This document shows positions 1 to 11,600 of a stretch of DNA of 35,722 nucleotides, in pieces (position 1 is the stretch's first letter; each line of letters starts with the position of its first letter). This DNA is from an uncultured Christensenellaceae bacterium. Lineage in GTDB: Bacteria > Bacillota > Clostridia > Christensenellales > Borkfalkiaceae. The notes beneath the pieces were generated by a model. The model was not told the origin of the DNA. It worked only from the letters and a program-made list of their open reading frames with translations, and searched no databases. A program made the translations under genes and the position numbers. Location of the stretch: the NCBI GenBank assembly GCA_910586825.1, contig CAJUJF010000018.1, positions 1 through 35,722 of the forward strand, in the 5' to 3' direction.

Positions 1-77
1 ACGGGCATTTCGACCTTGAAAAATTTGTATAATAGAAAGATAAATTTCAATTTATATTACTTTAATGATGAATATAA

Positions 78-111
78 AGGCTCTCGGACGATTTGTCCGA
101 GAGCCTTTTTT
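78..111 (+). terminator. Rho-independent terminator
   Basis: A perfect 12-bp stem (78-89 with 95-106) and a 5-base loop are followed by a T run at 107-111, so it terminates plus-strand transcription entering from the left edge. On the minus strand the hairpin is followed only by TTATATT, but it is also the nearest stem downstream of the large minus-strand gene ending at 192 and may act weakly in that direction. Confidence 0.8.
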
Positions 112-191
112 CATTGCTTAAAAGCACGACTCTGAAAATTTTAGTTTTAATTCTCTATGGGTAGTGCGCTTTGCACTTGGCGTTTTTTCCG

Positions 192-3100
192 TCAGTCCGA
201 AATATCTTCGTCGAGCTGTTCCATTTCATCCTTATATTTTTTGATCTCCGCTTCGGCGGCTTTTTTCTCCTTGCGTTTCTTTGCCGCAAGGATCATGAGA
301 ATGATGAAGAGGATGAGGCAGACGATAATGACGATGATCTGCCATAACGGGAATCCTTCGGGCAACCAATCGGGTCCCGACGGACCATTCGGGATCGTAA
401 ACGAAAATCCTTCGCTCGTGAGCGGCGTCGCCAATTCCGCGCCCGCCTCGTCTACAAACGCAACGTTTTCGTCTTTCAGCACCGCGCGCACTTCGTACGT
501 CTTGCCCGCCGAAAGTTGGCTCGCGTCCGCTTTGTTTCCGTCCGCGTCGTAATACTCGTATTCGATTTCCAGCACGCCTTCCATGCCTTCGGGAAGCGTC
601 AGCACCGGACGCTCGCCCGTGCTGTCCCATTCGCTGCGAAGCATCAGTTTCTCGATTACGAACGTGATCGTAATTTCGCTCGTATCCACCGAACCGTCTT
701 CCGTCTTCCAGCTCGCCGCCGCGCCCGATTTAAAGCGCAACGTCACCGTATATTCCCCCGCGTTCTTCTGTTCCAACCCGTCGCTCTCCGCCGTGAACTC
801 CATGGTTTCCGCGTCGAACCCTTCGAGTTCAAACGTCTGCGTTTTGCCGTTATACGTCACCGTCGGCGTTTTGAAGCTCGGCTTTTCGTATACTTCAATG
901 TCCACGGTCGGATCCGCCGGCGTGCGGAAACCGAAAGTCAGAAGCGTGTCGTCTCCATCCTTGCCCGTAACGATCACACTGCCCGCATGTTCGGGCGCAA
1001 CCGAAATTTCGATCGTGTAATTCGTGTTCCACGCAAGCGCGCCCGTGACTTCTTTCCCGTCGGCGTCTCTCGTCGTGATCACGTAGAATCCTTCTTGCGC
1101 CTCGCTGCCGAATTGCACCTCGGGACGCACGCGCGTACTCGTATCGTAATACCAGCCGTTCACGGTGATCACGTACGCGCTGATCTCCACGTCGAACCGA
1201 TACAGATCGTTACTGCCGTCCGTCCAGATGACGCGGTCCTCCGTCCCGCCCGACGACTTGTTCATTCCGTCGAGGTACTCGATCACCACTTTATACGAAC
1301 CCTTGCTTTTCAGCTCGTAGGTCGCGGGATCGTTCGGATCCACCACCGCGCCGTTCACCTGAATTTTCAGGTATTTCTCCCAACCCTCGGGGAAGGCGCA
1401 AAGCTCCAACAGATCGTACGCTTCGCCCTTGTAAACAAGTTCCTGCTTCGTCGGTTTTTCGTACTTGCGCGGCACCACTTTCCAGGTGATCTCGGTAGGA
1501 AGATTCCCGAAATTCAGATCTTTATAGTTCTTGTACAGCGGATGATTCTCGTCCAACTCGAATTTCAGCGAGAAGCTTCCAACGTCGTTCTTCGAAGCGG
1601 TCCCGACGTATTTTACGAACTCCTTCACGCCGTCCGGCAGTCCTTCCAGCGCGACTTCGAAATTCACCGCGCCGTCTTCGCCCATTTCGTACACGAATTC
1701 GTTTTCGTAATTCCAATGCACTTCGCTCAGATCGGGCGTCGCCTGTTCGATCTCCCATTCGAACACGTCCGCGAACGCGGGCGCTTCGTAATTGTCCTCG
1801 TCGTACGTGAAGAGCAGTTTCACCGTATATTTGCCCGCATCCGCCGCCGAAAGCACCGCGTCCGGATCGAAAGCGATTTCGAGCAGATCGGATCCCTCGC
1901 CCGCGATCTGCATCGCGGAGAGCGAAACGCTCTGCGTCGCGCCGTATTCGTAGGTGAACTTCGCGTATTCGTTTCCGTCGCCGTCCTGCCAGACCAACTG
2001 CGACAGATCGAACTTCGCTTTCGTGATCGAATACTCGAACTCCTTCGGCGTTTTCAGCGTGTAGTCTTCGTTCGGCAGATTCACGCTCACGATATAGTCG
2101 CCCGCGGCAACGGGCGCGCCGTCCAGCTTATCCCCTTTCGTGCCGTCCGCGTTCTTCACGAAATACTCGATCTCGAAATCCGCCTGCGTGAGTACGTCGC
2201 TCGTGATTTCGAGCACGACGGGCTGCGCCGAAGTGTTGTACGGATTTTCCTTGACCTGCAAGCCGACCGACACGGGCGTTTTGTTGTCCCCGACGTCGAA
2301 CGACATGTAGAACGGCACCGTACCCGAATCGTCGATCAGTTCATAGCTCGCCGCATACGAACTCTTGATCGACACCTTGACCCAATACTTCGTCACGTTG
2401 CTCTCGTCGACTTGGATGTCGGACAGGTTCACTTCTTCCGTGGAAGGGCTTCCGTTGTCGTCTTTGTAATAGGTGTACTCCACCTTGTCGTTATTCGAAT
2501 CTAGCACCGGCACAAAGAACGCCTTGTTCTCGTCGTCCTGCTGTTCGTCGTAGTCCCAGGAAACCGTGAGTTTGATTTTTACGATCTTCCAATCGTGGGT
2601 GAACAACGGATCCGTCACGTCCGGCGTGTTGTAGTTCGTCGAATTGGCGTTGTTGAAACTCACGACTTTCGCCGTATAATCGCCGACCGCCGTCGCCGTT
2701 TGCCCGCTGTAACTCGCGACCGTCAGCCCCGTCGGCAAACCCGTGAGCGTCACCGTATGCGCCGTGCCCTTATAAGTCAGCTCGTCCGCGCTCCAAGCCG
2801 CGTTCGTCAAATCGTAGTCCGCTTTCTCGATCTCCCAAGTCAGTTCGAATTCCTTGAACGTACCCGAAGCAAACTGAAACCCGTCCATCGGCACGATACG
2901 GACTTTCGCCGTCGTCGCGCTCATCGCGTTCGTCCCCGTCGCGTTGAGATAACCGTTGACGTACCCGTTCTGATTGTACGTCGTATCGATCTTCACGCCC
3001 TTCGACGCCAGATCGTCCGACTTGATCGAAAGCACGTATTGCGAACCGTTGTACTTGACCTTCAACGTCGGATCGGTCACGTCCTTTTCTTCGCCCTTGA

Positions 3101-5123
3101 CCGTGTAATACCAGTCTACGGAACTGATTTCCGCGCCGGCGTTGGAAATGCTGAACGCACGTTCCGCCGTTCCGTCGATCTCGTAATTTTTGTTGTCGCC
3201 CTTCGTATCGTCCAGCTCCGCGCCGACGTGATAACTCCCCACCGCAAGCGCGGAAACGTCGAACGGTTGCGTGACGGGGATCTTGCTCGTCGGCGTGTCG
3301 TCGTTGTAATAATACAGATCGAGTTCCACCGTGTCCGAAGCCAAACTGTCCTCCGTCGCGGAAATCGTACCCGTACCGCCCGCTTCCCACAGCCATGCGT
3401 TCGTCGACGAATTGAACGTGACTTTCAGTTTCTTGCGGTTGATTTTCAGTTTGTTTCCCGACGGGAAAGTCTTTTGCGCCGTATCCGTCGCGGGACCTTC
3501 CCAGCTGTAATTGTCCTGATCGACGAGATCGAATTTGAAATCGTATTCCCCCGCGTCTTTGACCGTGATCTTCCCCGTGGCGTCGTCGAAAGTCGTTCCC
3601 GCCGGCGCCGTTGCCGTGACGACGTCTTTATCGAAATCGCCGAGCAGCGTAAAGTCCTGATCGACGCCGTTGTAGTCCGAACTGTAACTTGCGAGATAGG
3701 GAACTTTGACCTTCTTCCGCTCCACCGTCACCGTAAATATCCGCGTGTATTCGTCTTCGCCCTTGGAGGCGTCCGGCGTCCCCGCGAACTTCATGCCGAT
3801 ATCCTTCTGCGTCGTCTTGATCGTCGCCTTTACGGTATACGTACCGACGGTTTCGAGACCCGCCGCGTTGTCGGGATACGTGATGTCCACGCTGTCCGCA
3901 AAATCGGTCGTGTACCAGCTCGGCGCGGGCGAAATGTCCCCGATCCCGAACTCCTCTCCCGTATACGTTGTCGTAACGTCCTGCGGAACGACCATACGGT
4001 CCGCGGCGGCTGCCGCCGCCTTCGTCAGATTAAAATGGAACGCGGGGCGGGTCGTATGCGCGACATCTCCTCTCGGCGTATCGCCCGTAATCGTAGTCCC
4101 TCCTAAAAAAATACCTTGCAGGCGCATCTGAAAATTCCCCGTACTCGGGCTGACATACGACGACCGTACAAATAATTCCGAACTTGCGGAACCGTGCAAA
4201 AGCATGGCGCTTGCGGAAATTTTCCATTCGCACGTGGACGAAGCATTGGGGTCCGCCGCCGATCCCGCCGAAATTTCCGTATGCGACGGAAGCCAGATAT
4301 AATCGTTTTTCCAATCGTTATAGCCGCTCTTTGCGTTGTACGCTCTGTTGCGAAGCCCGTGCGAATCGCTGTACATATCGTTTACCATGATCACGTAATC
4401 GTCTCCGTTACCGCCCGACGGATACCCCATATAAGAACGATATTCCGTTTCCTGATACGCAACGTTGGCCGGTTTATCGATAAACCCGACCAGACTTCCC
4501 GTCACGCCCGACCCGTTCGGCATCGTGAATTTCGCAAAAAGATGATTGGGATTCTGCGAAACCGCAGTCAACGAAGTATCGTTTTGCGACGCAACGTAAC
4601 CGCTCGTGACATTGTTCAATCCCACCGAACGCATCAGGCTGGTCGAATACATGTTCTGCGGGTACGTAAACAAGTTTACCATAGCCGTATAGTCATGATA
4701 AACGGTAGTATCGAAAAATGCCGACCATTGCGTGGTATAACTCGCATCCGCATACCATAAATCGAGAATGATCTGCCCCTGACGGTTCGTCGTCAGATAA
4801 GTCGCAACCCATTCCTTGCCGCCCAACGTCACCACGACGTCTTTTCCGTTATTCCTGCCGCGGAAATCCGCCGAGTTTTGCGTGCCGAGCGCGCCGACCG
4901 TCCCGATCGCCGCGTTCGCGTTGCCCGTGAGCTTTTTATACAGGTCCTGCAAAATCTGCGCGTCGAATACCTTTCCGTCCGTTCGGTTCTCGTAACCGTC
5001 CAGCGTCAGTTCTTCCGTTTTCACCGCCGCGCTGTCGGGAAGCGTCGTTCCCCCCGCCGCCATTACGTTCGACTGATCGACGATTTTGCATAACAAAAGG
5101 GAGACCGCACAGACGACGAGCAT
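192..5123 (-). CDS. Giant MBG/Ig-like repeat surface protein, membrane-anchored (main reading frame)
   Basis: The uninterrupted frame encodes 1643 residues of a secreted, cell-surface protein. An N-terminal hydrophobic segment (MLVVCAVSLLLC) is followed by a region of about 300 residues resembling DUF6273-type domains (a W-L-P-S motif near residue 277). Then come about ten beta-rich repeats of roughly 80-100 residues, each ending in a G-x-Y-x-V strand such as VGTYTVKATI, AVGDYTAKV, DAGKYTVKL and NAGEYTVTL; this pattern is typical of MBG/bacterial Ig-like repeats. A transmembrane helix (about 1595-1614) and a Lys-rich, then acidic, 29-residue cytoplasmic tail follow; there is no LPxTG sortase motif. 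The ATG at 5123 has no Shine-Dalgarno and cuts the signal helix in half. The real start is almost certainly the ATG at 5280, separated by a one-base shift at an 11-G run (5190-5200). Ligand is unknown; adhesion is an inference. Confidence 0.85.
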   Translation of the reverse strand: MLVVCAVSLLLCKIVDQSNVMAAGGTTLPDSAAVKTEELTLDGYENRTDGKVFDAQILQDLYKKLTGNANAAIGTVGALGTQNSADFRGRNNGKDVVVTLGGKEWVATYLTTNRQGQIILDLWYADASYTTQWSAFFDTTVYHDYTAMVNLFTYPQNMYSTSLMRSVGLNNVTSGYVASQNDTSLTAVSQNPNHLFAKFTMPNGSGVTGSLVGFIDKPANVAYQETEYRSYMGYPSGGNGDDYVIMVNDMYSDSHGLRNRAYNAKSGYNDWKNDYIWLPSHTEISAGSAADPNASSTCEWKISASAMLLHGSASSELFVRSSYVSPSTGNFQMRLQGIFLGGTTITGDTPRGDVAHTTRPAFHFNLTKAAAAAADRMVVPQDVTTTYTGEEFGIGDISPAPSWYTTDFADSVDITYPDNAAGLETVGTYTVKATIKTTQKDIGMKFAGTPDASKGEDEYTRIFTVTVERKKVKVPYLASYSSDYNGVDQDFTLLGDFDKDVVTATAPAGTTFDDATGKITVKDAGEYDFKFDLVDQDNYSWEGPATDTAQKTFPSGNKLKINRKKLKVTFNSSTNAWLWEAGGTGTISATEDSLASDTVELDLYYYNDDTPTSKIPVTQPFDVSALAVGSYHVGAELDDTKGDNKNYEIDGTAERAFSISNAGAEISSVDWYYTVKGEEKDVTDPTLKVKYNGSQYVLSIKSDDLASKGVKIDTTYNQNGYVNGYLNATGTNAMSATTAKVRIVPMDGFQFASGTFKEFELTWEIEKADYDLTNAAWSADELTYKGTAHTVTLTGLPTGLTVASYSGQTATAVGDYTAKVVSFNNANSTNYNTPDVTDPLFTHDWKIVKIKLTVSWDYDEQQDDENKAFFVPVLDSNNDKVEYTYYKDDNGSPSTEEVNLSDIQVDESNVTKYWVKVSIKSSYAASYELIDDSGTVPFYMSFDVGDNKTPVSVGLQVKENPYNTSAQPVVLEITSDVLTQADFEIEYFVKNADGTKGDKLDGAPVAAGDYIVSVNLPNEDYTLKTPKEFEYSITKAKFDLSQLVWQDGDGNEYAKFTYEYGATQSVSLSAMQIAGEGSDLLEIAFDPDAVLSAADAGKYTVKLLFTYDEDNYEAPAFADVFEWEIEQATPDLSEVHWNYENEFVYEMGEDGAVNFEVALEGLPDGVKEFVKYVGTASKNDVGSFSLKFELDENHPLYKNYKDLNFGNLPTEITWKVVPRKYEKPTKQELVYKGEAYDLLELCAFPEGWEKYLKIQVNGAVVDPNDPATYELKSKGSYKVVIEYLDGMNKSSGGTEDRVIWTDGSNDLYRFDVEISAYVITVNGWYYDTSTRVRPEVQFGSEAQEGFYVITTRDADGKEVTGALAWNTNYTIEISVAPEHAGSVIVTGKDGDDTLLTFGFRTPADPTVDIEVYEKPSFKTPTVTYNGKTQTFELEGFDAETMEFTAESDGLEQKNAGEYTVTLRFKSGAAASWKTEDGSVDTSEITITFVIEKLMLRSEWDSTGERPVLTLPEGMEGVLEIEYEYYDADGNKADASQLSAGKTYEVRAVLKDENVAFVDEAGAELATPLTSEGFSFTIPNGPSGPDWLPEGFPLWQIIVIIVCLILFIILMILAAKKRKEKKAAEAEIKKYKDEMEQLDEDISD

Positions 5124-5175
5124 AAAAAAGCTCAGAACGACCGTTGCGATCCCCCCGAATAATCCGTGTCTATTT

Positions 5176-5280
5176 TCAGCTAAATAACGCCCCCCCCCCC
5201 TGCTTTGCAGAGCGGGGCCGAGCCGCGTTGCCGCGGACGCCGTCTGTTACGCTTTTGCGGTTCTTTCCGTACCCGAACAT
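5176..5280 (-). CDS. Out-of-frame N-terminal leader of the giant surface protein
   Basis: This short frame starts at ATG 5280, six bases after a perfect AGGAGG. It encodes MFGYGKNRKSV...AKQGGG and then runs into ALFS and a TGA because the G tract (5190-5200) has 11 G's. Removing one G (or adding two) joins it exactly to the downstream frame. The joined product has a basic N-region, then GLFGGIATVVLSFFM continuous with LVVCAVSLLLC: a complete signal/anchor helix. The joined protein would be 1695 residues. It is therefore the 5' end of the downstream gene, not a separate gene. Either the gene is phase-OFF in this template or the homopolymer was miscalled by one base. Confidence 0.8.
   Translation of the reverse strand: MFGYGKNRKSVTDGVRGNAARPRSAKQGGGALFS
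5190..5200. repeat. Poly-G/C homopolymer (11 bp) inside coding sequence
   Basis: Eleven consecutive C's on the plus strand (G's in the gene's sense) lie 27 codons after the start at 5280. With 11 units the frame is closed after five further codons; 10 or 13 units would keep the 1.7 kb-codon gene open. It is the longest single-base run I noticed in the window. Confidence 0.95.
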
Positions 5281-5389
5281 AGAATTCCTCCTGTTTTTTT
5301 CATCCTCCGCCGCATACCGAATCCGTGCGGTGCGGAGTCGAAAAAGTTTGTATGAAAAGAAAAAGCACACTTCGGTACTTTACTCTAAT

Positions 5390-5418
5390 AGTATACATTA
5401 AAATAAAATTTAGAGCAA
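5390..5418 (-). promoter_or_regulatory. Sigma-A-type promoter of the MBG surface protein gene
   Basis: On the minus strand, TTGCTC (5413-5418), a 17-bp spacer and TATACT (5390-5395) form a good housekeeping promoter. It predicts a leader of about 100 nt before the ATG at 5280, which supports 5280 rather than 5123 as the start. The AGGAGG ribosome-binding site lies just upstream of 5280. The gap between the two giant genes (5281-5620) otherwise holds only this promoter, an inverted repeat (5536-5544 with 5561-5569) and the terminator of the upstream gene. Confidence 0.75.
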
Positions 5419-5570
5419 CAATTTTTATAATTAAGTGCAATTTTCACCTGATTTTAACGCAAAAAACCCCGTTTCTGATCGATTTTTCAATTTGTTATAG
5501 CTTTTCCGTTTGGTTTTTGTTGTTCTCGCGCCTTTCGATACGCGAAAAAATAGTTTTGCCCGCGTATCGG

Positions 5571-5601
5571 AAAAACGGACCTGCGATTACCGCAGGTCCG
5601 T
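5571..5601 (-). terminator. Terminator of the giant lipoprotein gene
   Basis: An 11-bp perfect stem (5575-5585 with 5591-5601) and a 5-base loop are followed on the minus strand by five T's (5571-5575). It sits 20 bases after the stop codon at 5621, so it separates the lipoprotein transcript from the next large gene. Confidence 0.85.
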
Positions 5602-5620
5602 ATTCTTTATGCTAAATGGT

Positions 5621-8600
5621 TCAGTTCGCCGCGGGCGTTCTCACGAAACTCGTGATGCTCGCGCTCGAATTGACGCAGCCGAGAGTCACCGTGTAAATAT
5701 TCTTGGCAAACTCGCCGCCGCGCAACGTGGAAGTCACGGTAAAGGTATCCGTCCAGACTCTCGCTTCGCCTTCCGTCACGGTCTCGGTATAGCGGAAAGA
5801 GACCACGATCTTCTTGACGTCCGACCAATCCACGGTGATCACGATCTCGCCGCCCTTCTTGAACATGGCAAGATTCGTCTCCCAAGGATTATCCTTTTCG
5901 CTCTCGTAACCGCCGCAGGTATACGCTTTGGCGATCGACCAGTTCTCCGAAGGGATCGTATGAACCCCGCCGCTTTCCGTGCCGCCGTTCACCCAGTTGT
6001 CCGCCCGGAAATAGGCGCTGACCGCGATGCCGCTGAATAAGCCAGCGCCCGTGCAGGCGTCGTTCACAGCCGCAGTGGCAAGCGTCTTCTGCGTGCCGGT
6101 AAAGACGAGCTTTTCGCCTTTGTTGATATAGCTGACCCAAGCGTTGTCGGTATAGCCCTGCGAAAGATCGGGTTTGCCGACCACGATGGGATTTTCCGGA
6201 CTTGCCGTCTGCTGCGCGGAATATTCGGGATGCTCGGGCGCGACGTTGTCGGGAAGCACGGCTTTTTCCGCCTCGTACAACGCGTATCTCTCCGCAGCCT
6301 GTTCCTCCGTCAGCGCGCCGCGCTGGACGAGCAGATCCTCCGCCTGCACGCCGCTCTTCGCCGCAACGATACCCGTGCGTTCCGCAAGCAGAAGAACGAG
6401 TTCCGCAACGTCCGCAACCGTACCCTGACCCACGACTTTATCGATCGGGTACTGCACCGCAAGCACGCCGTTCACATAATATCTGATGCCCGCCGTTTTA
6501 CTGATCGTGATCGTGGCATACGCCGTCTTGTTCAGATAGCTGTCCCAGGTATGCCCGTTCATCAAGTTATCCGCCGCGGGGAAGCAGTTCGCGCCTTTCA
6601 CCTTTTGGGCGAGTTCCTTTTCGCGCGCCGTCGCGTTCGCAAGGCCCGCAACGCCGTTGTTCCAAGGATCGAGGTTGGGAAGGGTCAGAATCATGTTGCC
6701 CTCAGCCGTTACAAGCGCCTGCGAAGCCCAGTCGCCCGTCGCGCCGCTCGCGAGGAAGGAGACCGTAAGCCCTTCGTCCACGATGCTCTTATCGTCGATC
6801 TTCGCGATCGGACCGATCGCTTCTGCGGTCGCAAAGCCGCCCTTCATGATCGCGCCGCAGACCGAGCAGACCTGTACGCCGTTCGCGTTCGCCGCGCCCC
6901 ACGTGTGCGAAGGCGTGACCTGAATGTTGTAGTAGAACTTTCCGCCGTCATAGCTCTCCGCCGCAACGCCGATGCTCGTACAGCCCGCCGCGATAATGTC
7001 CGCGCGCTCGCCCAGAACGACCGACGCGCCGTCCGAAATCTTGCGGTCCGCACCGACCGTGTAGATCACCGTATTGCCCGCGCTGAGTGCGGGAAGCGCT
7101 TCGAAGCTGTATTCCGTGTTCTCGCCGATCTTCATTTCGGAAAGATCGATTTCGAGCATGACCGCATACGCGTTGCCGACTTTCGATCTGTACGCCGTCG
7201 TGTGCGAAGTGTACAGGTTGTTGCTTGCAAACACCACGCCGTCGATGCTCACGGTAAAGGTGAGGTCGTACGTCTGAATCAGCGCAAGATTCTCGTTGCC
7301 GATCGCCGCGCCGTTGTTGGCGTTCAGCGAAAGTTCCGTCGTACCTTCGGGAACCCCCGCAAGGATCAGCGTCAGTTTGCTTCCGTTCGCCTTGGCGTAG
7401 ACGGTCTGGCTGATTCTCGCGTCGCCCGCAACCGCCGTTTCGGGCAGCGACAGATAGTCCACGACGTCCTGCGCCTGAATGACGCCGTTTGCGTTCTTCA
7501 ACGCGATCGTATATGCGGTGAGTTCGCCCGTGAGATCGGGAGCCGCGACCGTGAATACCACCGTCAGCGCCGTACCTTCCGCGGAAACGGATTTTACGGA
7601 AACGCCGTTGCCGAAGTCTTTGCCCGCCGTCAGTTCGGATTTCTTGAAGGAAACGCCGTTCACGTCGAGTAGCATATCGTCGGAAATCGCAACGTCCGTA
7701 TACGTGATCGTAATTTCGCCGCCCGTGATCAGATTCGCGGAACCCGTCACCGCGCTCACGGTTTCGGAAGCGACTACGCCCGAAAGATCGAGCCGGATAT
7801 CGCACTGTTCGGTGTTCGCGGAAACGCTCGCGAAATCGAGAACGTATTCGGTGACGGCGCCGTCGGTCGGGATCACGACTTTCAGCAGATCCCCCTCTAC
7901 AATCGCAACCGCGCCCGAGACCGCCGCGCCGTTTGCCTTGACGCGAACGAACACGTCGGAGGCGAGCGCCTTTTCGAACTTCACGGCGAACGCGATATAA
8001 TGCGTATTTTTCGCGTCCGCGCCGAGCGCCGATTTGTGCGCTTCGTCAAGCGCGACCGCCTTGCCTTCGCCCGTTACGGGAAGCATGCCGTTTTCAACCG
8101 CGCCGACCGTATACTCCGCGCCGACCGTCCAGTTCACGCCCTTCGCCTCGAATCCGTCGCCGCCGATTTCTTCCGTCATGTCGTTTGCGACTTTGCCCGT
8201 GATATACTCCGCGTTTCCGGTAACTTTCGCCGCGTCCAATCCGAACGCAACGGTCACCGCGGAACGCTGAACGTCTTTGATCTTAATCGTATAAGTGATA
8301 TAAGGAGATTTGGATTCGCCCGCCGCGTACAGCGAATGGACCATCGTGACCACGCCGTCCGCATACGACAGATAGTATTCGAACGTCGCGTTGCGCATCG
8401 CTTCCTTAAACGAAGACTCCGTGATCTCTTCGCCGTCCACGCCGTTCGGCTTTCCGACGGGCGTGCGCAGATCGAAGTTCGACGGCTGTTCGGGATCGTC
8501 GTAGGAGTGGAAGATCTCCGGCGCGTCGATATTCGCGCCGTAAGAGTCCTTCGCGATATACGCGTCGGAACGGAGCCAATACCAATGTTCGCCCGCCTTG

Positions 8601-11600
8601 ATCTGAATGGTAACGCCGTTATAAATCTCTTTGTGCAAATCGCCGTTGTAAACGCCTTTGAGCTGTACGAAATCGTTGTCGCGCAGCGTCACGGTGTTTT
8701 CGAGCACTTTGCTCTCGCGCGCCGAACCGCACAGGGTGCAAGTATCCCCTTCGAAACGGTGCGCGCCGCCGATTTCGGCAAGACCCGCATAGAACACCAC
8801 CGTTCCGTTCTCCGAATAAGGATAGCTCGCGTAACCGGTCTGCTGGCAATTCGCCTCGCTGATCAGTTCGATCCCGCCGAGGCTTGCGGCGTCGAGCGTC
8901 TTTCTCTCGACTTTGCCCTCGTTCGCGCGGAGGATATACGCGGGCGTTTCGCTTTGCGCGTTGAGTTCGAAATAGAACGGAGCCGCGGAAACGCCGAATT
9001 TCGTCGTGTCGACTTTGAGCACCACAATATGACCGTAGTCGGTATCGAGCGCGTTGTCGAGGGTCCCGAACACCGTGAGCGTCGGCTCGACGGCGCCTTC
9101 GGGAAGCACGCTGTAAAAGCTGAATTCGCCTTTCACGTAACGGTAACCGAGGTTGACGAAATGAAGCCCCTCTTTCGTTCCGTTGTTGATATTGAGATTG
9201 ATCGTTTCGCGTTTTACGTTTTCGGAAAGCACGTTGTCCGCACGCGTCGCGATCGCGACGTAGAGCGTCGTTCCGTCCGCTTCCACGTAAATGTTGTCGC
9301 CCACCGCCTGACCGATCGAACCGTCGCCCGCGAAATTCATATCGTAGTACACGGTGTCGATCGCCTGACGCGCCGCACTGCTGCCCGAACCGGCAAAGAG
9401 CGAGATGTCGAATTTTTCAACGTTTGCAACGCTGAATTTCGGCAGGTTGTAGACGATCGTGATCGTCCCCGCCGCGTCGTCGACGGTCGCAACGACGTCG
9501 ATGTTGCCGAGTTTGTTTTCCCCCGTCCGGTACACGTTCCCTTCGTTCTCCATCTGGTTGAAGCGGATGTTCGAACGGTTGGCATACAGACGCACGGAAC
9601 CGATATTCGCTTTGACCGCGGCAAGCCCCTCTACGCCGAAGTCGTACACGATCGTGACCGCGCCGCCCTTGTCGAGGCTGAGCGATTCGTAAGTCACCTG
9701 CGAAGTGACGGACAGACAGTCGAACGATTCGAATACGAGACGCACGTCTACGCCGCCTTCGGTCAATCCGGAGAGCGTTACGCCCGCCGCCGCGATCGCC
9801 GCATCGACGGGAAGCACCACGTCGGCGTAATCCGCCGTCACGTTTACGTACGCGCCCGCAACCGCCGCGTCGCCGCTCTTGACGGTAACCTGCGCGCCGT
9901 TCGTGAACTTCGTGTTCGCCGCGTCGCGCGCCCAGATTCTGAACGCGATATATTTATTTGCCGTCGCGCCCGCGAGTTTCGCCTTCTGCGCTTCGCTCAG
10001 CGAGTTCGCCGCGCCCGTGACGGTGAGAACGGCGTACGTGTTGGAAGCATCGGAAAGGGAACTGAACGCAAGCTGACCGAGCTGGGAGTTGTTCGCAAAC
10101 GACACGCCGTCGATCACGACCGTGTGCGCGTAAGCGCTGTCCACCGCGTTCTTCTTGATCGCAATGAAATCCGCGGGGATCTCCGCCGTCTTGGTCACGT
10201 TGCCCATCGTGCGGATCAGACGGAACCCGATCATGTTATCGGAAAGCGGCGTCGTGCTCAGCGGCACCCAGACGGGCGCGTTCGCCGTGCCGATATTCGC
10301 TTCTACGTCGAACTGCGTATCCGCCGCGGGATTGGGATCCTGCTTCGTCGTGATCGTGACGTTCAGCGAACCGAGATCGAACATCTCGTTTTCGAGATAG
10401 ACGGTTTTTGCGCCGCTGTTGAATCCGTTGTAGTTCACGCTTTCCAGCGTTCTCGTCTGCAACGTGACGATTTCGGTGAAATGCATCTTCACGTACTCGC
10501 CGTGAAGGATCGTATCGTAATAGCCTTTGGGGGAATCGGGTACTTTCGTACGCGCCACCAATTTCAAGGGATTGGACGGATCGGTCGTCACGTTGTAGGT
10601 GAGTTCGACGATGCCGTCGTTGCGGTACTCCCAGGACAGTTCGATGTCCTGTTGGGTGACGTACGTCATCGTGTCGGTGGTGTCGCCCGTACTGTAAGTG
10701 TACCAATCCTTCCACTGTTCGAGCGTGGGCGTGCCTTCGCCGTGGTCCTTGTATCCGGGAAGCGGGATCGCGCCCGTTTCGCTCGGATGGGAACCGTAGT
10801 TGCCTTCCTCAATCGCGCCGCCCGCGCCGTTGCCCGCTTTCGCCGCCAAAAGACGGGGAGTTCCGATGCCGTCGAGCAGGACCCAGCCTTCGTCGCGGAC
10901 AATGACGGAAGTCCCGACGCCGCCCGTGTATTCGCCTACCGAAGTGTCGGCAAACCCGATGATCGGGAAATACCAGTATTCCTCTTCGGCGCCCTCGGAA
11001 ACGTACGTTGTGATCGCGGTGCCTTTCACCGTGATCTTCATGCCCTTTTCGAGTCTGCCGACGGTGTGCGTCTTTACTTCCTCTTCCTTGCCGTCCACAA
11101 CGACGGATCCGAAAGGACGGATCGCGGAAGAGCCGTTCGCGGACAGCGTATGCTCGCCCGTATGGAACGCTTTATAGGTGAGATCGACGTTCAGTTCCTC
11201 TTTGGTCTCCGTCGCGCCGTCTACGGTACAAACGCCGTCCACAATATCGTGCACGACTGAAATTTCGATCGAAGCGGAAATATTGTCCGCGTTGTGTTCG
11301 ACGGGCGTCACCGTCGCGCTGTACACGCCGACCGTGCCGAGCTGTACTTCCGACTTGTCGATCGTCAGCTTATCCGCTTTCAACGTGTCTCTGCCGGCGT
11401 TGCCCGTATAGTAAACGAGCGCCGAGATCTTGTCGAGAACTTCGCTTTTCCACGCTTCCTCGCTCGTCTGCGCGTCGGTCAGCGTGAACGCTTCTTCGCT
11501 TAAGTTCATCATGCGGATCTTGTAATCGTCGTCCGGTCCGGGTCCCGGCCCGGGACCGTCCGTCTTTCCGCCGCATGCGGCTAAGCCCAACGAAAGCGTC

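Noticed and set aside
28..111. TATAAT at 28-33 followed by a terminator at 78-111, resembling a small RNA gene of about 70 nt
   Set aside because: There is no -35 element at a suitable distance and no conserved structure to support it; the region is more simply a 3' untranslated end with a terminator.
516..4760. Long plus-strand open frames (such as 662 and 503 codons) opposite the MBG protein
   Set aside because: Arg- and Val-rich translations with no family resemblance or ribosome-binding sites; they are antisense shadows of a GC-rich repetitive gene.
192..5123. Sortase-anchored (LPxTG) wall protein
   Set aside because: The C-terminus has no LPxTG; it has a transmembrane helix followed by a 29-residue charged cytoplasmic tail.
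8000..11260. 1086-codon plus-strand open frame opposite the lipoprotein
   Set aside because: Composition is that of an antisense frame (Arg/His/Asp/Val-rich), no start signal and no domain; shadow of the real gene.
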